From: Lithospermum erythrorhizon
Taxonomy: Eukaryota > Streptophyta > Magnoliopsida > Boraginales > Boraginaceae
Direction of reading: 5' to 3'
Assembly: GCA_019722365.1 (NCBI GenBank)
Contig: JADFUC010000652.1
Span: 62,001-126,000 of the forward strand
Length of the DNA: 64,000 nucleotides
The translations under genes were made by a program, and so were the position numbers. Shown here piece by piece: positions 48,816 through 61,620 of the stretch (its first letter is position 1; every line of letters starts with the position of its first letter). A model generated the notes under the pieces. That model ran no database searches, was not told the origin of the DNA, and worked only from the letters and a program-made list of their open reading frames with translations.

Positions 48816-50278
48816 GCTCGACATAAAATTCGTCACCATGTATATGACTGGCAATATTAATGTACTGATCTGCTAAAACGAAAACGTATCACCATGTATA
48901 TGACTTTAAGATATGTATTACTCATATATTGGCTGGCAATATTGTACTGTAGTATTTAGTCAAATATATATAGCTTGGATTTCTAAAACTTACTAGCCGC
49001 TATCTAACCAAGATATGGTCGTTATTAGTTATTACAATCACTTATTATCTAGACTGGTAAATGCTTATAATGATCGAGGAGACTCAAGGATGTCTATATC
49101 TAATGTAGCAATATCGAGATAATTGTCAAATTGACCGTCTCATATAATAGACCTAGTTATATATAGTTTAGTCAAGAATAAGTACATTAATATAGATTAG
49201 TAATAAAAAATAATATAAACGTTATTATAGTATGGTGCCTACTAATAAAAACCTTAAATTTGAATAGAGAAACATAAATTGATGTATGTCAATATTGAAA
49301 ATTATGATATAATATTTGTGTTATTTTTGGGATTAATAATCTGCAACATTTATATGCCACTTTTTGGTATAAAACAATTGCAATTGTTGACGGAGGCAAC
49401 TATGTACATACTCTCGAGAAAGAAATTAAATGGATGAGTTACATGTTTTGGTAGTAGGACAATTGTTGACGTTTTAGGGAATAGCACAACTATTAAGAAA
49501 TAGATAAAATTACTTTTTTAGTCCTCTGAGGTAGTAATAATTAAAAAGTTAAAGCATGTATTGTGTTTTTGAGAAAAGTATTTCTTACAATGTACTTAAA
49601 TGAGGGTAAAAAAGTGCAAGTTGTATTGGAGTGAGTAAAACGTCTATTAATATGCATAAAAGAACGAAGTTTAAAATATCTAATTTGAAATGGAGGGAGT
49701 AAGAGGAATAGTTATGTTGGCAGAGGTGACTCCGATATATATATCATAATACTATCATGGTTTAAAATGTCAACTTTTAATAATTTGTTGGCAAAAGGGA
49801 CAAAATAAGCATATAGTAAAAGGCCTTACATGCCATTATTGTACTGGTCTTTTAATCGGGCAACAAAGTTTATTGAAGGACTTTTCCTTCCATTCTAGAG
49901 AAAAAGTCTTGAAGCTAAGTGGTTTAACAACCTTTCAAGTGGAACAATTTATTCATGCATTAGTAATTATTAAGAAGAAGTTAAGGAATATTCAAGCATG
50001 CAGTTTGACATGGTGACCCCTCCTACTGATAAGTTGTGGTTCTAATGTTTGTATTATTGTATTAGACAAGTTATCAAGTACAAAATAATATTGGAGTTGT
50101 ATTTGCTAATAAGTCTTGACAGTTGTCGGTAGGATATTTGATGAGGTATCGTACGAATATCGAGATTCTTTCAATCCGAATTCGCATCACTACGTATATT
50201 TTTCAATTAAATCAAAATCATAATATTAATTAGTAAAATACATTTAACAATTATTTTTGATATATTTTCATATATAAA

Positions 50279-50530
50279 AGTGTGAATAAGGGGTTGTGTT
50301 TAACTTGCATTTTCGCATTATTAATTGCTTTTCTCTCTAAAATCTAAAAGTTAGGAGTTACAGCCCAAGGAATTAGCTACTTGCTCACTTCCACTTTTAT
50401 ATCAACTAACATATATAAAAGAAAGTGTGAATAAGGTTGTGTTCTTCCTTTTTCACATTATTAATTACTAAATTACTTTTCTCTCTAAAAATCTAAAAGT
50501 TAGGAGTTCTAATAGGAATTAACTACTACT
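50279..50530 (+). repeat. 100-bp direct repeat pair
   Basis: 50,279-50,380 and 50,424-50,530 both carry agtgtgaataagg, gttgtgtt, attattaatt, cttttctctctaaaa, atctaaaagttaggagtt and ggaatta. Confidence 0.85.
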
Positions 50531-50757
50531 CCTCCATTTTTTTAATTTGACGTTTTCCTATATCGATGTGGAACTTTGACTATCAATTATTCTTAAACTA
50601 TATGTTCAAAAATTATAAGAAAATAATATTATGAAATTATTTTAAAGACGAATCTAATGATATAACTTTTATATTCAAAATAATAAGTAATTAGAAATTA
50701 ATGGTTAAAAGTTTAGCCTCGATATCTGAAAATGTCAAATAAAAAACGGAGGCAATA
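50529..50757. mobile_element. Stowaway-like MITE (family B, copy 2)
   Basis: Left end ctcctccatttttttaatttgacgtttt, right end aaaatgtcaaataaaaaacggagg; flanking TA is visible at the left. The interior matches 19,771-20,008 in reverse. Confidence 0.75.
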
Positions 50758-51944
50758 TTAAGTATTCATCATATTTTATGCTTACACATCGTAAGATTAT
50801 CAATTGGAAGAATCATCAATACATCACGTGGGATTTGAGAATGATACATCAAATACATTTTTACATATATATATTTTATAATTACACGTGCATCCCAACT
50901 TTATGATTAACTTTGTTTATCTATCTCGAATTGCGTGTTTAATGATTGAAGATATGCATTGAATAACACAATTATTTTTGTTTAATTTTAACGTATATAG
51001 CTTTCGTGATTGATTCACAAGAATAATATACCAAATACATTATTTATTGTTATGTAGAACTATTGTTATTATTATTATTATTATTATGATTATTAATATT
51101 ATTATTTAATTTCATGCAGATATGAATTTTATATATTGGGATTCGCAAAACATTAAATTATAGTTTTTAAATCATACTAATTTAACCGACATAAAAGCAA
51201 ATAATTCGATGATACTATATTGGTGATCAATTCGTCAATATATTTAGTCAGATGACGTCAAATTGTTAAAGTAATATTTATATTTATCTATGGACATCTC
51301 AGTGTCATATAGTAATATTTATATTTCTCTATGGATATTGTATTTCATTGTAATTTTTTATAGTATATTTAAAGAGGTATTTGTAATCAAGATATCCCTT
51401 CAAAAAATAATAATATTAATTAGAAAAAAATTCAAAGGAGTGTAAGTTTTTAGAGAGTTTTAGAATGATTTCGAATTAAACATAAAATCACTTGTTAGAA
51501 TTGCACATCAAAAATATTAATTAAAAAAAAAATTCAAAGCAGTGTAATATTTGAGAAATCGATTGCATATCATGCATCGCACGTATCATTTACTAGGAGT
51601 ATTATAAGTCATAAACAAATATATTTGACTTCAAAATTTAAAATTTCAACCATTAATTTAATAATATACAATTTTTTTTAATTAAAGGGAATAAGAATTA
51701 ATTACATATCAAAATAATAGGATATAATTTTATGTAGGTTATATTTTATGGTACAATGTTTTTTAATATAATCATTAAAAAGAAGTATGAAATTGTAGCA
51801 ACTAATTCAGAGCTTTTAATGATTGAAATGAATTTTGATGATTCTTGAAACATTGACATTGACAACACCGTTTGTCTACTCCTTAAAGTTCCTTAATCAA
51901 TATCTGATTCAATCCTCTATATAATCTACTTCTCAGCCTCTCAG

Positions 51945-52308
51945 GTAACCTTAATTTCCTCAAACATGAATTTCGGCAACATGGGCACTTGTTAAAATTC
52001 ATAAAGTTGTGTTCTTACCTTTGTTTATATGTATTTATGTATATTTCTTGATTGTTTTTGTTATGAAATTCAGTTATGATGATTTATGGTGATGCAGTGG
52101 ATGTATATTGTTGTATTGTGTTATGTATTGGATTAAAATGAAAGAAGGTGATATCAGTATGGAGGAATCAATAAAATAGTACTCCTTGTTCAGTCATATG
52201 AAACAGAGGAAGTCTATATTTTCTGGAAGCAGCAAAATTTATCAGTTCCTTTGATTTTGCTCATTTTGATAATACAACTGTTATCTAATGATAAACATTG
52301 TTTCGTAG
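51945..52308 (+). other. probable 5' UTR intron of MRS2
   Basis: Donor tcag/gtaacc at 51,945 and acceptor ttcgtag/ at 52,308 bracket a T-rich stretch. A TATA-like ctatataat lies at about 51,916. The second leader exon would be 52,309-52,401. Leader introns are usual in plant MRS2 genes; transcript evidence is needed to prove it. Confidence 0.5.
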
Positions 52309-52401
52309 TTTTGGAAGTTGTTTGCTGATCTGAGGATTACCCGGTGCGCACTCGAATAGCGGCTGCAGTCCCGTTAAGAAAAAGAAGGAAGTTGTTTGCT
52401 T

Positions 52402-54633
52402 ATGGCCGATCTCAAGGAGCGGTTGCTCCCTCCAAGATCAGCATCTGCTGCACACCTTAGAGACACATCATCTAGGTCATCTGCCTCTGGCCGTTCTTTT
52501 CAGGCTGTAGATGTTTCTGGACTAAAGAAGCGCGGCCAAGGCCTTAGATCATGGATTCGAGTTGATTCATCCGGAAACTCACAGGTTATTGAAGTTGACA
52601 AATTCACAATGATGCGACGTTGTGATCTTCCTGCTCGTGACTTGCGCCTGCTTGATCCATTGTTTGTCTATCCTTCGACAATTCTTGGAAGAGAGAACGC
52701 CATTGTTGTTAATTTAGAGCAGATTCGATGTATTATCACAGCTGATGAGGTTCTTCTGTTGAACTCCCTTGATACCTATGTGCTGCAATACGTTGTGGAA
52801 CTGCAGCGGCGATTACAAACAGCTAGGATGGGTGAGCTTTGGCAGCCAGAAGGTACTGACCTGAACAGCAACAGAGGAAGCCGCAACTATGACAATACCT
52901 TTGGGAACACATCACCAGATTATTTACCTTTTGAGTTTCGGGCCCTGGAAGTTGCATTGGAAGCTGCTTGTACATTTCTTGATTCTCAGGTCCCTACCAC
53001 ATAAAATTCCTTCCTACTGATGATACTAAAGATTGAGTGACTAAATAATCATGCATATATACCATCCGAAGTTTTAGCACCAGAAAATTGACTTGAAGTA
53101 TCTAGTGTTGGATGATTGATTAATCATCAATACTTGTCTGAATGATTTTGAATTGAGGCATGACATAGTTTTTCATGTCTATGTGAGATGACAAACATTG
53201 TGTTTCTTTAGGTACCCTGTAATAATATCAAGTATTTTACTTTTAGTAGTGGACTCATTTTTCTCTTTTAGCATTGACATCTGGTAATGTTTGAATACAT
53301 CATTGCATTTACAGATATGTGGCATGTGGACTTAATATTATTCCCTCATCTGGTAGGCTGCAGAACTAGAGATTGAAGCATATCCATTATTGGACGAACT
53401 TACATCTAAAATCAGTACTTTGAACTTGGAGCGTGCCCGTAGATTGAAAAGCAGGCTTGTAGCACTAACAAGAAGAGTTCAGAAGGTACTACTTCTTGGA
53501 TACTTTCCCTGCATTTGTTCCTTGATCTTGATGTGTGTTATATATTTAACTTACAAAGATGGAAATATTTGTCTAGGTGAGGGATGAGATAGAACAGCTA
53601 ATGGATGATGATGGAGACATGGCCGAAATGTATCTTACTGAGAAGAAGAGAAGAATGGAATTGTCACTTTATGGCTACCAATCTGTCCTAGGATACAGGT
53701 CCACTGATGGTGCAATTTCTATTTCTGCTCCAGTATCTCCTGTTTCATCGCCTCCTGAAAACAGGAAGCTCGAAAAATGTTTGAGCACTGTTAGGAGCAG
53801 ACATGAGAGTATGAGAAGTTCAGACAGTAACACTGAGAGTATAGAAGAGTTTGAAATGTTGTTAGAAGCCTACTTCGTTGTAATTGACAGTACTCTTAGC
53901 AAATTGACTTCAGTAAGTTCTGAGAATACATCCAAACATTTTTTCCTTGTAAACTCATTTGTTTTTTTCTGAATCAATTATTTATTCTTTTTTCATTCTT
54001 GGCTCTCAGCTAAAGGAGTACATCGATGATACTGAAGATTTCATTAACATTCAACTGGTAAATTCATCAAATTCCTCATTCAAGATTTCACTAACCTTTT
54101 TTGGTACATTCTTTGCTCTTAGGATTGGAATACTACAATAACTTTTCTGTCATATTTTGGTTCATTACTTTGCATGTAATTTATTTTCATTCTTCTAAAA
54201 GAAATTGAAAATGCGAGATTTTGAGATCTGGAGTGATAGCATGATATCATCAGTTTGACAACCATTCATCTGCCTAATATTATAAAAGAATTCCCTAAAT
54301 CGCTATCCTTGATATTAAGTGCTAAAATGTTTTTTTACTCATTATTTTTCTCACAATGCATATGTTAGAATAACATTATTTTATTTGTTATACTTTCTGC
54401 AGGATAATGTGCGGAACCAACTTATTCAATTTGAGTTGTTACTTACAACCGCAACTTTTGTTGTTGCCATCTTTGGAGTGGTAGCTGGAATCTTTGGAAT
54501 GAACTTCGAAATTCAAATGTTCAACTATCCACATGCATTCAAGTGGGTGTTAACTATAACTGGAGTATGTGGGGCTCTCATCTTTTCTGGTTTCTTGTGG
54601 TTTTTCAAGCACAGAAGGTTAATGCCACTGTAG
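52402..54633 (+). CDS. MRS2: MRS2/CorA-type magnesium transporter (MRS2-1/MRS2-10 clade)
   Basis: Five exons: 52,402-52,989, 53,357-53,485, 53,577-53,912, 54,010-54,057 and 54,403-54,633. All introns are phase 0 with GT/AG ends; 443 residues, the family length. I start at ATG 52,402 (MADLKERLLPPR), which matches related proteins; the codon two before it is TTG. Conserved blocks include GLKKRGQGLRSWIRVD, MRRCDLPARDLRLLDPLFVYPS and VNLEQIRCIITADEV, a long coiled helix (LEIEAY to QLMDDDGDMAEMYLTEK), APVSPVSSPP, LLEAYFVVIDSTL and DDTEDFINIQLDNVRNQL. Two membrane helices near the C-terminus flank the selectivity motif: TTATFVVAIFGVVAGIFGMN, carrying the hallmark GMN, and VLTITGVCGALIFSGFLWFF. The protein forms a pentameric Mg2+ channel; in Arabidopsis this clade acts at the tonoplast or plasma membrane. 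The gene is intact with no odd residues. Confidence 0.95.
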
Positions 54634-55785
54634 ATGTTAAACGAATTATATATGGTTGAAGTCTTGAAGATGAAAGCTTTGTCATTCAATCCGGTGTTGG
54701 TTTCTTTGCTATGTCGGAACTCGGAAGAGGAATGTATGATCTGCACACACCCCTTGTGTGGTGGTTTCATGCTAGACGTGCAGGGATAGGGATCGGTAGC
54801 CTTGTTGGAGAACAAAAAATGTTTTGCCTGTGAAGGTCTTGGAAGCAATTCAACACATAATCTTTTATGTTTCACCGGTGAAGGTCTTCGAAAACACTTC
54901 ATTACATAATATTTTATATTTACATGGTTTTTTATAATTGAATTTGATCTACATTCTCATCTTGTAAAAACCTTCTTCATTGTAGATCAAGATATGTTGT
55001 AGTGTTTCCATTGTACTTGGATTCTTGTTTTCTTTAAACAATAGATCCAAGATATGTTCCTCCTTGTACTTTTCTTTTTCTTTTGACACAAGATTTTCGT
55101 ACTTCGCATTTTGACATTTGATAACTCAAATCAAAGATTAACTCCACACATAGTTATCTTAAGAGTTCTTATCTTTTTGACACTTTTATAATCTATTCAT
55201 TCACTAATTTTAAACCAATGAATTTGATAACTTCTAAGACTTTGAACGAATTATTAGACACTAAATTTTCTGCCATCCTTATCATGGTTATCCACTGAGC
55301 ATCAATCATGCTCAAGGCAAAGAAGATTAGTACAATTTAGAGGCCTCATCAAACATATTCTAGACAATCAAGGATAAAGGTCAAGAGTTCAAACTGTTTT
55401 AAGACTTTAAAATTTATACAAAATAACCGGATTCACAGGGGGAGAAAACTTGAAAGCGAGTCGAACAGAGAAGGGTCTGCAACATAGCGGTTCTTCCATG
55501 TCAACTCAGAGTGAAACAAAAGCTTTCAGAAAGAGAACAGCATGGGAAAATTATCACCAGGAAGTAAGGATGTACAAATCTATTTACATCTTGATAAAAA
55601 CTAGGAGCAAAGAAATGTTCCAAGCCCTCATATTAGAATGAATATTTACAAGAGGAGGAACACTAAAAGTTCCCTCATTTTTGTTCCTGTACATTAACCA
55701 CAGACCATCTTCAGTTCTTCATAATCTCTGAAGATGTGGGTATAACAGCTACTGCATGAAATATGAACAGAGTTTGCAATCAGCG
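54634..55785. other. convergent 3' flanks of MRS2 and the J-protein gene
   Basis: No gene. It should hold both 3' untranslated regions; aaggtcttg/aaggtcttc repeats after caccggtg or cctgtg occur at about 54,832 and 54,880. Confidence 0.5.
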
Positions 55786-57455
55786 TTAGATGTAAGGGTT
55801 GACATGGGATGTGTAGTCGCGAATTCCTGCTCCTTCCCATCCCATCCACTCCTCCCAGAGATCGGAGTCATCGTACATCCATGTTGACGCTTCATCGCCT
55901 CCAGCATCATTATAATATGGATCATACATTTCTGTCTCCTGGGATTTACCTCTCAAATGATTCATCACCACCTGCAAACAATACCCAACCACGTTTAGAG
56001 ACAGAGATTCGATTATCTAAGAAAAGAGGTCGAAATTACATGACTAAAGCATAATATGTTACTCTCATTACCATTTCAAAAAGTCATTGAAACCCAACAA
56101 ACATCTTTGTTACTATTACAAAAAGTAAATGATGCCTAAGTGAGACTCAAGAAAACATCCAAAGGGTCCACTTTTACATCTACTTATTTTATTTTGTTTC
56201 TTCCACTATTTAGTTTGCTTGTACTCACTTATCCATTCATCTATTTGCTTACAAATAAATTGCTGATGAATTACAGCCTTATCGACATCTTTATGTGGCA
56301 AAATTTGATTTAACAATGAGTTACAGAATTATCGACATTTTTATGAGGCGAAATTTAGTTCTACAGTTTTCGAAACTTAGAAATAACTCAACAGAAAAGT
56401 GTACAGCCAAAGCAAGCAAACAATGATCATCAATTATCAAACTATACTTCCAAGTGAAGCATAAGGATCACATATTATATGGTGGCAAGGACACTCACAT
56501 CATATGCTTCATTAATTTGGTGGAACTGAATGCCGCAATTGTTCCCTTTGCACACATCAGGATGATACTGCAAAAGAAGGAAAAGTATATATCAGCAATT
56601 CGATATCAATATTTCTAACTTACAGCTAAAAGTCTATTTTGAAGGCTAAAAATCATTATCCTTATGAAATAGCCAATAATAATATAGATATCTAAGAACT
56701 CCAAAAGCAAATCCCAATAAAATCCCTATCAAATCAACTCCATATACCACTTTATCAAATTCAAATTTAGGTGTAATTTTTTAACTTTTACACAAAAACC
56801 TACCCCTCCGTTTCAAAACCTTCGTTTCAAAATAAATGATTGTTTAGATGAAAAGTGTTTTATTAATGGATTGTGAAAAGCTATATTGAGATTGTAAAAA
56901 GCTACATTGAAATTGTAAAAAAATATTAATAAACAATTAACTATTATGAAAAATTAAATTTTTTATATATAATCTACATTTTACTATTTACAACACAGAT
57001 AAATTATAAGATTGACCAAGTTTAGCTAAAATTTTGGGGAAACATTTTAATAAAGAAAATCTAATATTCTCAGTTTTTCAACAGTTTGGTGCTGGACACT
57101 TATGCCAATATGTTAAATATGCTCATTAAACAGAAAATTTGATAAACAACTACAATAAAAACTCATAAAAGCTATCTAAACTGATTAAAAATCTGATATT
57201 TATCATAGAACTTAATAATTAAAGGGAAAATGAAGCTACCTGAAGTGCAAGTTTTCTGAAAGCTTTCTTGACATCAGATTGAGAAGCTCCAGGTTGAACA
57301 CGAAGAGTGGTGTAGGGATCAGTTACAGAAGGTGTATAAACACATGAGACCCTCAAATTTCCCTTATTATCATTATTGCCCCTTTTTGATAAATTTTTAA
57401 ATTGCATCCATGTCCCTGAATATGCACCACTCATAATTGCCATAGCTGCCGCCAT
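55786..57455 (-). CDS. J8: plastid-targeted J-domain protein (DnaJ8 type)
   Basis: Three exons on the minus strand: 57,240-57,455, 56,499-56,567 and 55,786-55,971. All introns are phase 0; 156 residues. ATG 57,455 ([12 protein letters not shown]) is chosen over an upstream TTG frame. Residues 1-37 are a basic, hydroxylated transit peptide ending near VSCVY. The J-domain follows: [27 protein letters not shown], then exon 2 starting YHPDV, the HPD tripeptide that stimulates Hsp70 ATPase, and INEAYDVVM. The C-terminal tail [22 protein letters not shown] is the signature of AtJ8-like proteins. AtJ8 is a small stromal J-protein tied to stability of photosynthetic complexes and carbon fixation. It converges on MRS2, as neighbouring genes of the same pair do in Arabidopsis by my recollection. 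Intact. Confidence 0.94.
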
Positions 57456-57512
57456 TTTTTCTTCTTCTTCTTTCAAATAAATTCAATTTATCTCACACAT
57501 ATAATGTACAAA

Positions 57513-57762
57513 TCTTCCAAGATTGCAAATACCCTCAATGCAAAATCCAGAAAAGTTTCAACCTTTATATATTAAAGTGGTTTTATGAACAAAATTTCCC
57601 AAGATTGCAAATACCAACAATGCAAAATCTAAGAAAAGTATCAATCTTTATATATAGGAAGAGGTTTTATGAATAAAATATCCCAAGTTTGACAATACCC
57701 ACAGTGCAAAATCAAGCAAAGTTTAGATTTTTATATAGGAATGGGTTCTATAAAACCTTGCA
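57513..57762 (-). promoter_or_regulatory. triplicated promoter unit of the J8 gene
   Basis: Three tandem units of about 83 bases (from about 57,513, 57,597 and 57,681) each contain ccaag(a/t)tt, caaata or caatacc, (a/c)(a/g)tgcaaaat and a ctttatata-type element (about 57,573, 57,647 and 57,730). On the gene's strand each unit therefore offers a TATA-like element. The first lies about 120 bases before the start codon. Confidence 0.75.
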
Positions 57763-60700
57763 ACGCACAAAAAAATTGCAAATTGTATTGAATAAAGAAA
57801 GGATAAAATAATGGTCAATTTTGGTTTCAATAGATTGAGATTTTAATGATAGACAAGTGTTCAGAAAAGGTGACTTTTCTAGGTGTATATATAATTGAAA
57901 TTTAGCATCAGATTTATTCAAGATAAGGATTACAATAATTTATTCCTTACAATCCTTTATCTAACACTCTTCTATTTTTGCATGAAATTTAATAAAACTT
58001 CAAACATAGTTTATAAACATAATTTTATTTTCAAATTTTATTACTTATTTTGGTAAAATAAAAATTAAAAAAAGAAAAAATAATTTTTTAATTAAGAGAG
58101 GAGGAAGTATTTATTTTTTATGGAGGGCGGGATTTATTTGTTATGTCGGGCGTGTGTTGAATTGTAAGTGGATTTGAAGAGTACAAAAAGGACGCATCTT
58201 AATCAGAATGAGTCATCGTTACAACCTTATCCTTGGTTCTGGTGGATTTTCCTTGTCAGAGTCAAATAAAAGATTCTTCCCAATTGGAGATTCTTATCCA
58301 CTCATTTGACTATTTTATCTATATATAAATATATATATTTTATATGTGTGATAATGTTATATTTCTTTCCTTTTTGTTATGATCAAATTATCCCTTTAAA
58401 TAAAGTTAATTATAATATTGATTAATGAAAATTATCAAATAATTAAAAAATATTATAATTAAAAACTAAAATACCTCTTGAACTTATATCTTAAAATTAC
58501 ATGTCCTTTAATATTATATTTATATAAATGTTAAATGAAACTTGAGATAATTATCACTTGCATGGCATAATCATTCTCTTTATGGTAAAAAAGATTGTAA
58601 CACTTCACCAATTGAAATAATATCATATCTAAAAAGAAGATGACAAATAGCTATATGCTTCGATGTTTTCCTTGGTTGTATTAGGGTGGCATTTACTTTT
58701 ATATTCAACTGCTTCACTTATTATAAAGGTAATTTTTGAAATGATCCTTATGCATTTCATTAATATATATATATTAAATATGTGCTAACTTCGTGAGTGT
58801 TTTAACCTGCTTTTTTTTGTTAGAAGCCCAAGTATCGATACCGAATAATAATAATTATAAGAATGGTAATTATAATTGAATAATTAAAATATATAATGAT
58901 ATTTATGCATTTTATTTTATTTCATGATAATTATAACTCATTAAAATACCTAAATATTACATGACTTTCGCTATTCTACCTTGGAATTGCTTATGGTACA
59001 TTTTCTTTCTAATGTGTTGGTTACAAAGTATTTTTTCACCAATGTCTTTGATGCTAGAAAAGATTGTTCACTTGAGAAATTTTCTAATTTTACTATGTTG
59101 CATGATCATCTTTGCATGGAAGGTTTGTTTTTAGGAGATGTTTTGTTGTCTTAAGTTACTTTTGCTATTTCTTTCCATATTGATTTAATTAAGTTGTAGA
59201 GATATCACATGAAACTAACATATAGTTTTAAGCTAATCTTGGCACTATTATGCAATTTATATACTAAAAGCATATTATGAGATGTTGATTTTTATTCAAT
59301 TTTAACAATATTAATTCAATAAAATTGATGCATGATGTGATTGATGCTTTGGTTTTATGCTAGGATGGTGTTTTATGTAGTAAATCTTTAATCGTGAATC
59401 ACTTTTATTGAGGAGTTTTTGTTTTTCTTTTTTTCTTCAATTAGCGTTAAATTTTTTGTGGAGAAATGCAGTGAGAATATAATCTTAGGATTGAGCCATG
59501 TGGCTTGTCTTAAGAAAGGTCAGGAGCAGATCTGATTGAGCAAGATGTCTTTAGTCATCTATTAAGAGAGTTAAACAAAGATTGAGATCTTTTTTGTTAA
59601 GTTTCAGACAAATTATGGCTTTCTTAATAGAATAGTGTATAAAAACAAAAACCAACATAGAAAATGTTATCATTTACTATTTATTTTTATTTTATGTTAT
59701 AGTTCATAAATAATTTTAATTATTTATATCAAAATATTCAAGTATTTATTAGTCATTAAAAAGTATTCAATTATCATTAGTTCATAATCATTTCTTATCT
59801 TTGAGGAAAAACTAAAAATTATTCATTAATTATATACTATTAATTTTATTTTGCAAGGATGAATTTGTAAATTTTATTTTAAAAGTTTAAGGTAGTGAAT
59901 GTTTTTATTGCACAAAGTTACTACGAAATTTAAACCCCGAGATAGGTTGTTTGTGAATCACAATAATTTATGAAGAATGTATTTTATGGTATAGTCATCT
60001 TATAATTCATTATTGAAAATTTCTTGCTAAGTAATACTATATCCTACTTCATTATGTGCAATAAATTATATCAATAAATATATTAGTGAAATTTTTTAAC
60101 TTAAAAAAATTAATTTTTGTAATGATTTTGTGTCAATGTTATTCTTTATATTCTTGGGCAACTTAAAAGATATCTTTCATCCATTATCCAAGATTGTCCA
60201 CTTTTTAATTTTAAGCTTTTTAAATGGTTGAAGCTTTTGGTAATAAATTTTTTTTTTATGTTTCGTAATCTTGATAAAAAAATATATCCAATGGATAGAA
60301 TTTAATTTTTTATTTTTATTGATATATTTTTTTAAGCTAAAATATTATAAGCATAATAATATCCCAATGTGATTTATAAAGTAGTTTGCAGTATTGACAT
60401 TAGAATTTTTAAATTTACTTGAGTATCTTATTTGAAAAAGTGGCGATTAGAGTCCCTGTTAAAAAACATCCAGAAACTTTTCTTTTACACGTCAAAGCAT
60501 ATTTGGGTTCTCAAACCAGACGTTCAGTTTAAAGATGACAATAGCATGAGTTCTATAAGTATACCCTAAATTTTGAGGTAGGGTAAAGTTTTAGAACTCT
60601 AATGCAAATGCTCAATTAGCCAAGTACAGATGAGACATGTAAGTTGGCATTGCACTAGTGTCTGTAAAGGCTATAGAACATTACATGCCAAATAATGAAA

Positions 60701-61620
60701 ACATACACTGATACACAACGGTACCGATAAATCACCTATGGAAGTAATCAAACTTCATCCACAGTCAAAGAATCACTAATCCGGTGGGCGACAAAATTTG
60801 TTTATCAAACTTAAATAGCCCATGGTATGTGAAAAATTAAACTTTCATAGAATAAAATAAAGGGTAAAAGTGAAAAATTGGAGTATAGCTATTAATATTC
60901 AGAGTATATATTCAAAAGCTTGGTCCGTTTGACTACACCAATATTTTTGCCTTTCTATATTTTTTCACCAAAAGATGACAAATACAAAAGAAAATAAGAA
61001 AAAACATTTAGTAAAAGAATTTAACTTTTATTTTCAAAGAGAGAAAAAAAATAATGAGTTCCCAAACGGACCCTTAAGTTGTTGTGATGTACGTAGTAAA
61101 ATGACTACAACAAATATGCACTAGTGGGGGTAGACGTGAAGCGGATGGGGTTGATATTGACAAGTGAAAATATCCTCTTACCTACATACAAATTTCATCG
61201 AGTCAACGATCAATGATGCTGATATTGACTCATTCATAGCAAATTAGCAATCACCCAATCGAATTGAAACACAAACGAGACATGTAATTAATCCAGATAA
61301 CCAAGGTGATGAGTTACAGCTAATAATAAATGCGAAGATTAGCAAGCAGATATGCAATTAATCCCGATGAGGTTCCTGTCTCGAAGTATTAATCCAATGT
61401 TTGTATAGAAGTAAGACTCGTCCATCTCGTTGTTTAATCAACTTACCAAAACCAACATATATGAAAAGAACGCCAGTAAAAGTTCCAACTGGTTTTTGCT
61501 TAAAAAAAGTTCAACATATACAATGATGTAATGAGAAACTTTTTACAAAGAAAAATAGGGTATGCTATGAAAGGGGATTCCCAGGAATTGGTTACACCAG
61601 TTAGCTTCAATACCTGCATA
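57763..61620. other. gene-free spacer between J8 and PP2C genes
   Basis: Mostly AT-rich, no domain-bearing frame on either strand. About 58,080-58,140 ends in gagaggaggaagta, like a Stowaway end without a clear partner. The part just before 61,621 should hold the PP2C 3' untranslated region. Confidence 0.5.

Larger units (their letters stand above)
46372..52395. other. long gene-free spacer before MRS2
   Basis: No gene seen on either strand. It holds the orphan LFS-type promoter fragment (47,167-47,440), its partner at 48,675-48,815, a 100-bp direct repeat (50,279 and 50,424), a MITE (50,529-50,757), a (TTA)n tract (about 51,062-51,088), a short direct repeat (aattcaaag(g/c)agtgtaa, 51,430 and 51,531) and the MRS2 leader. 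About 48,090-48,420 is moderately GC-rich and unrecognised. Confidence 0.5.
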
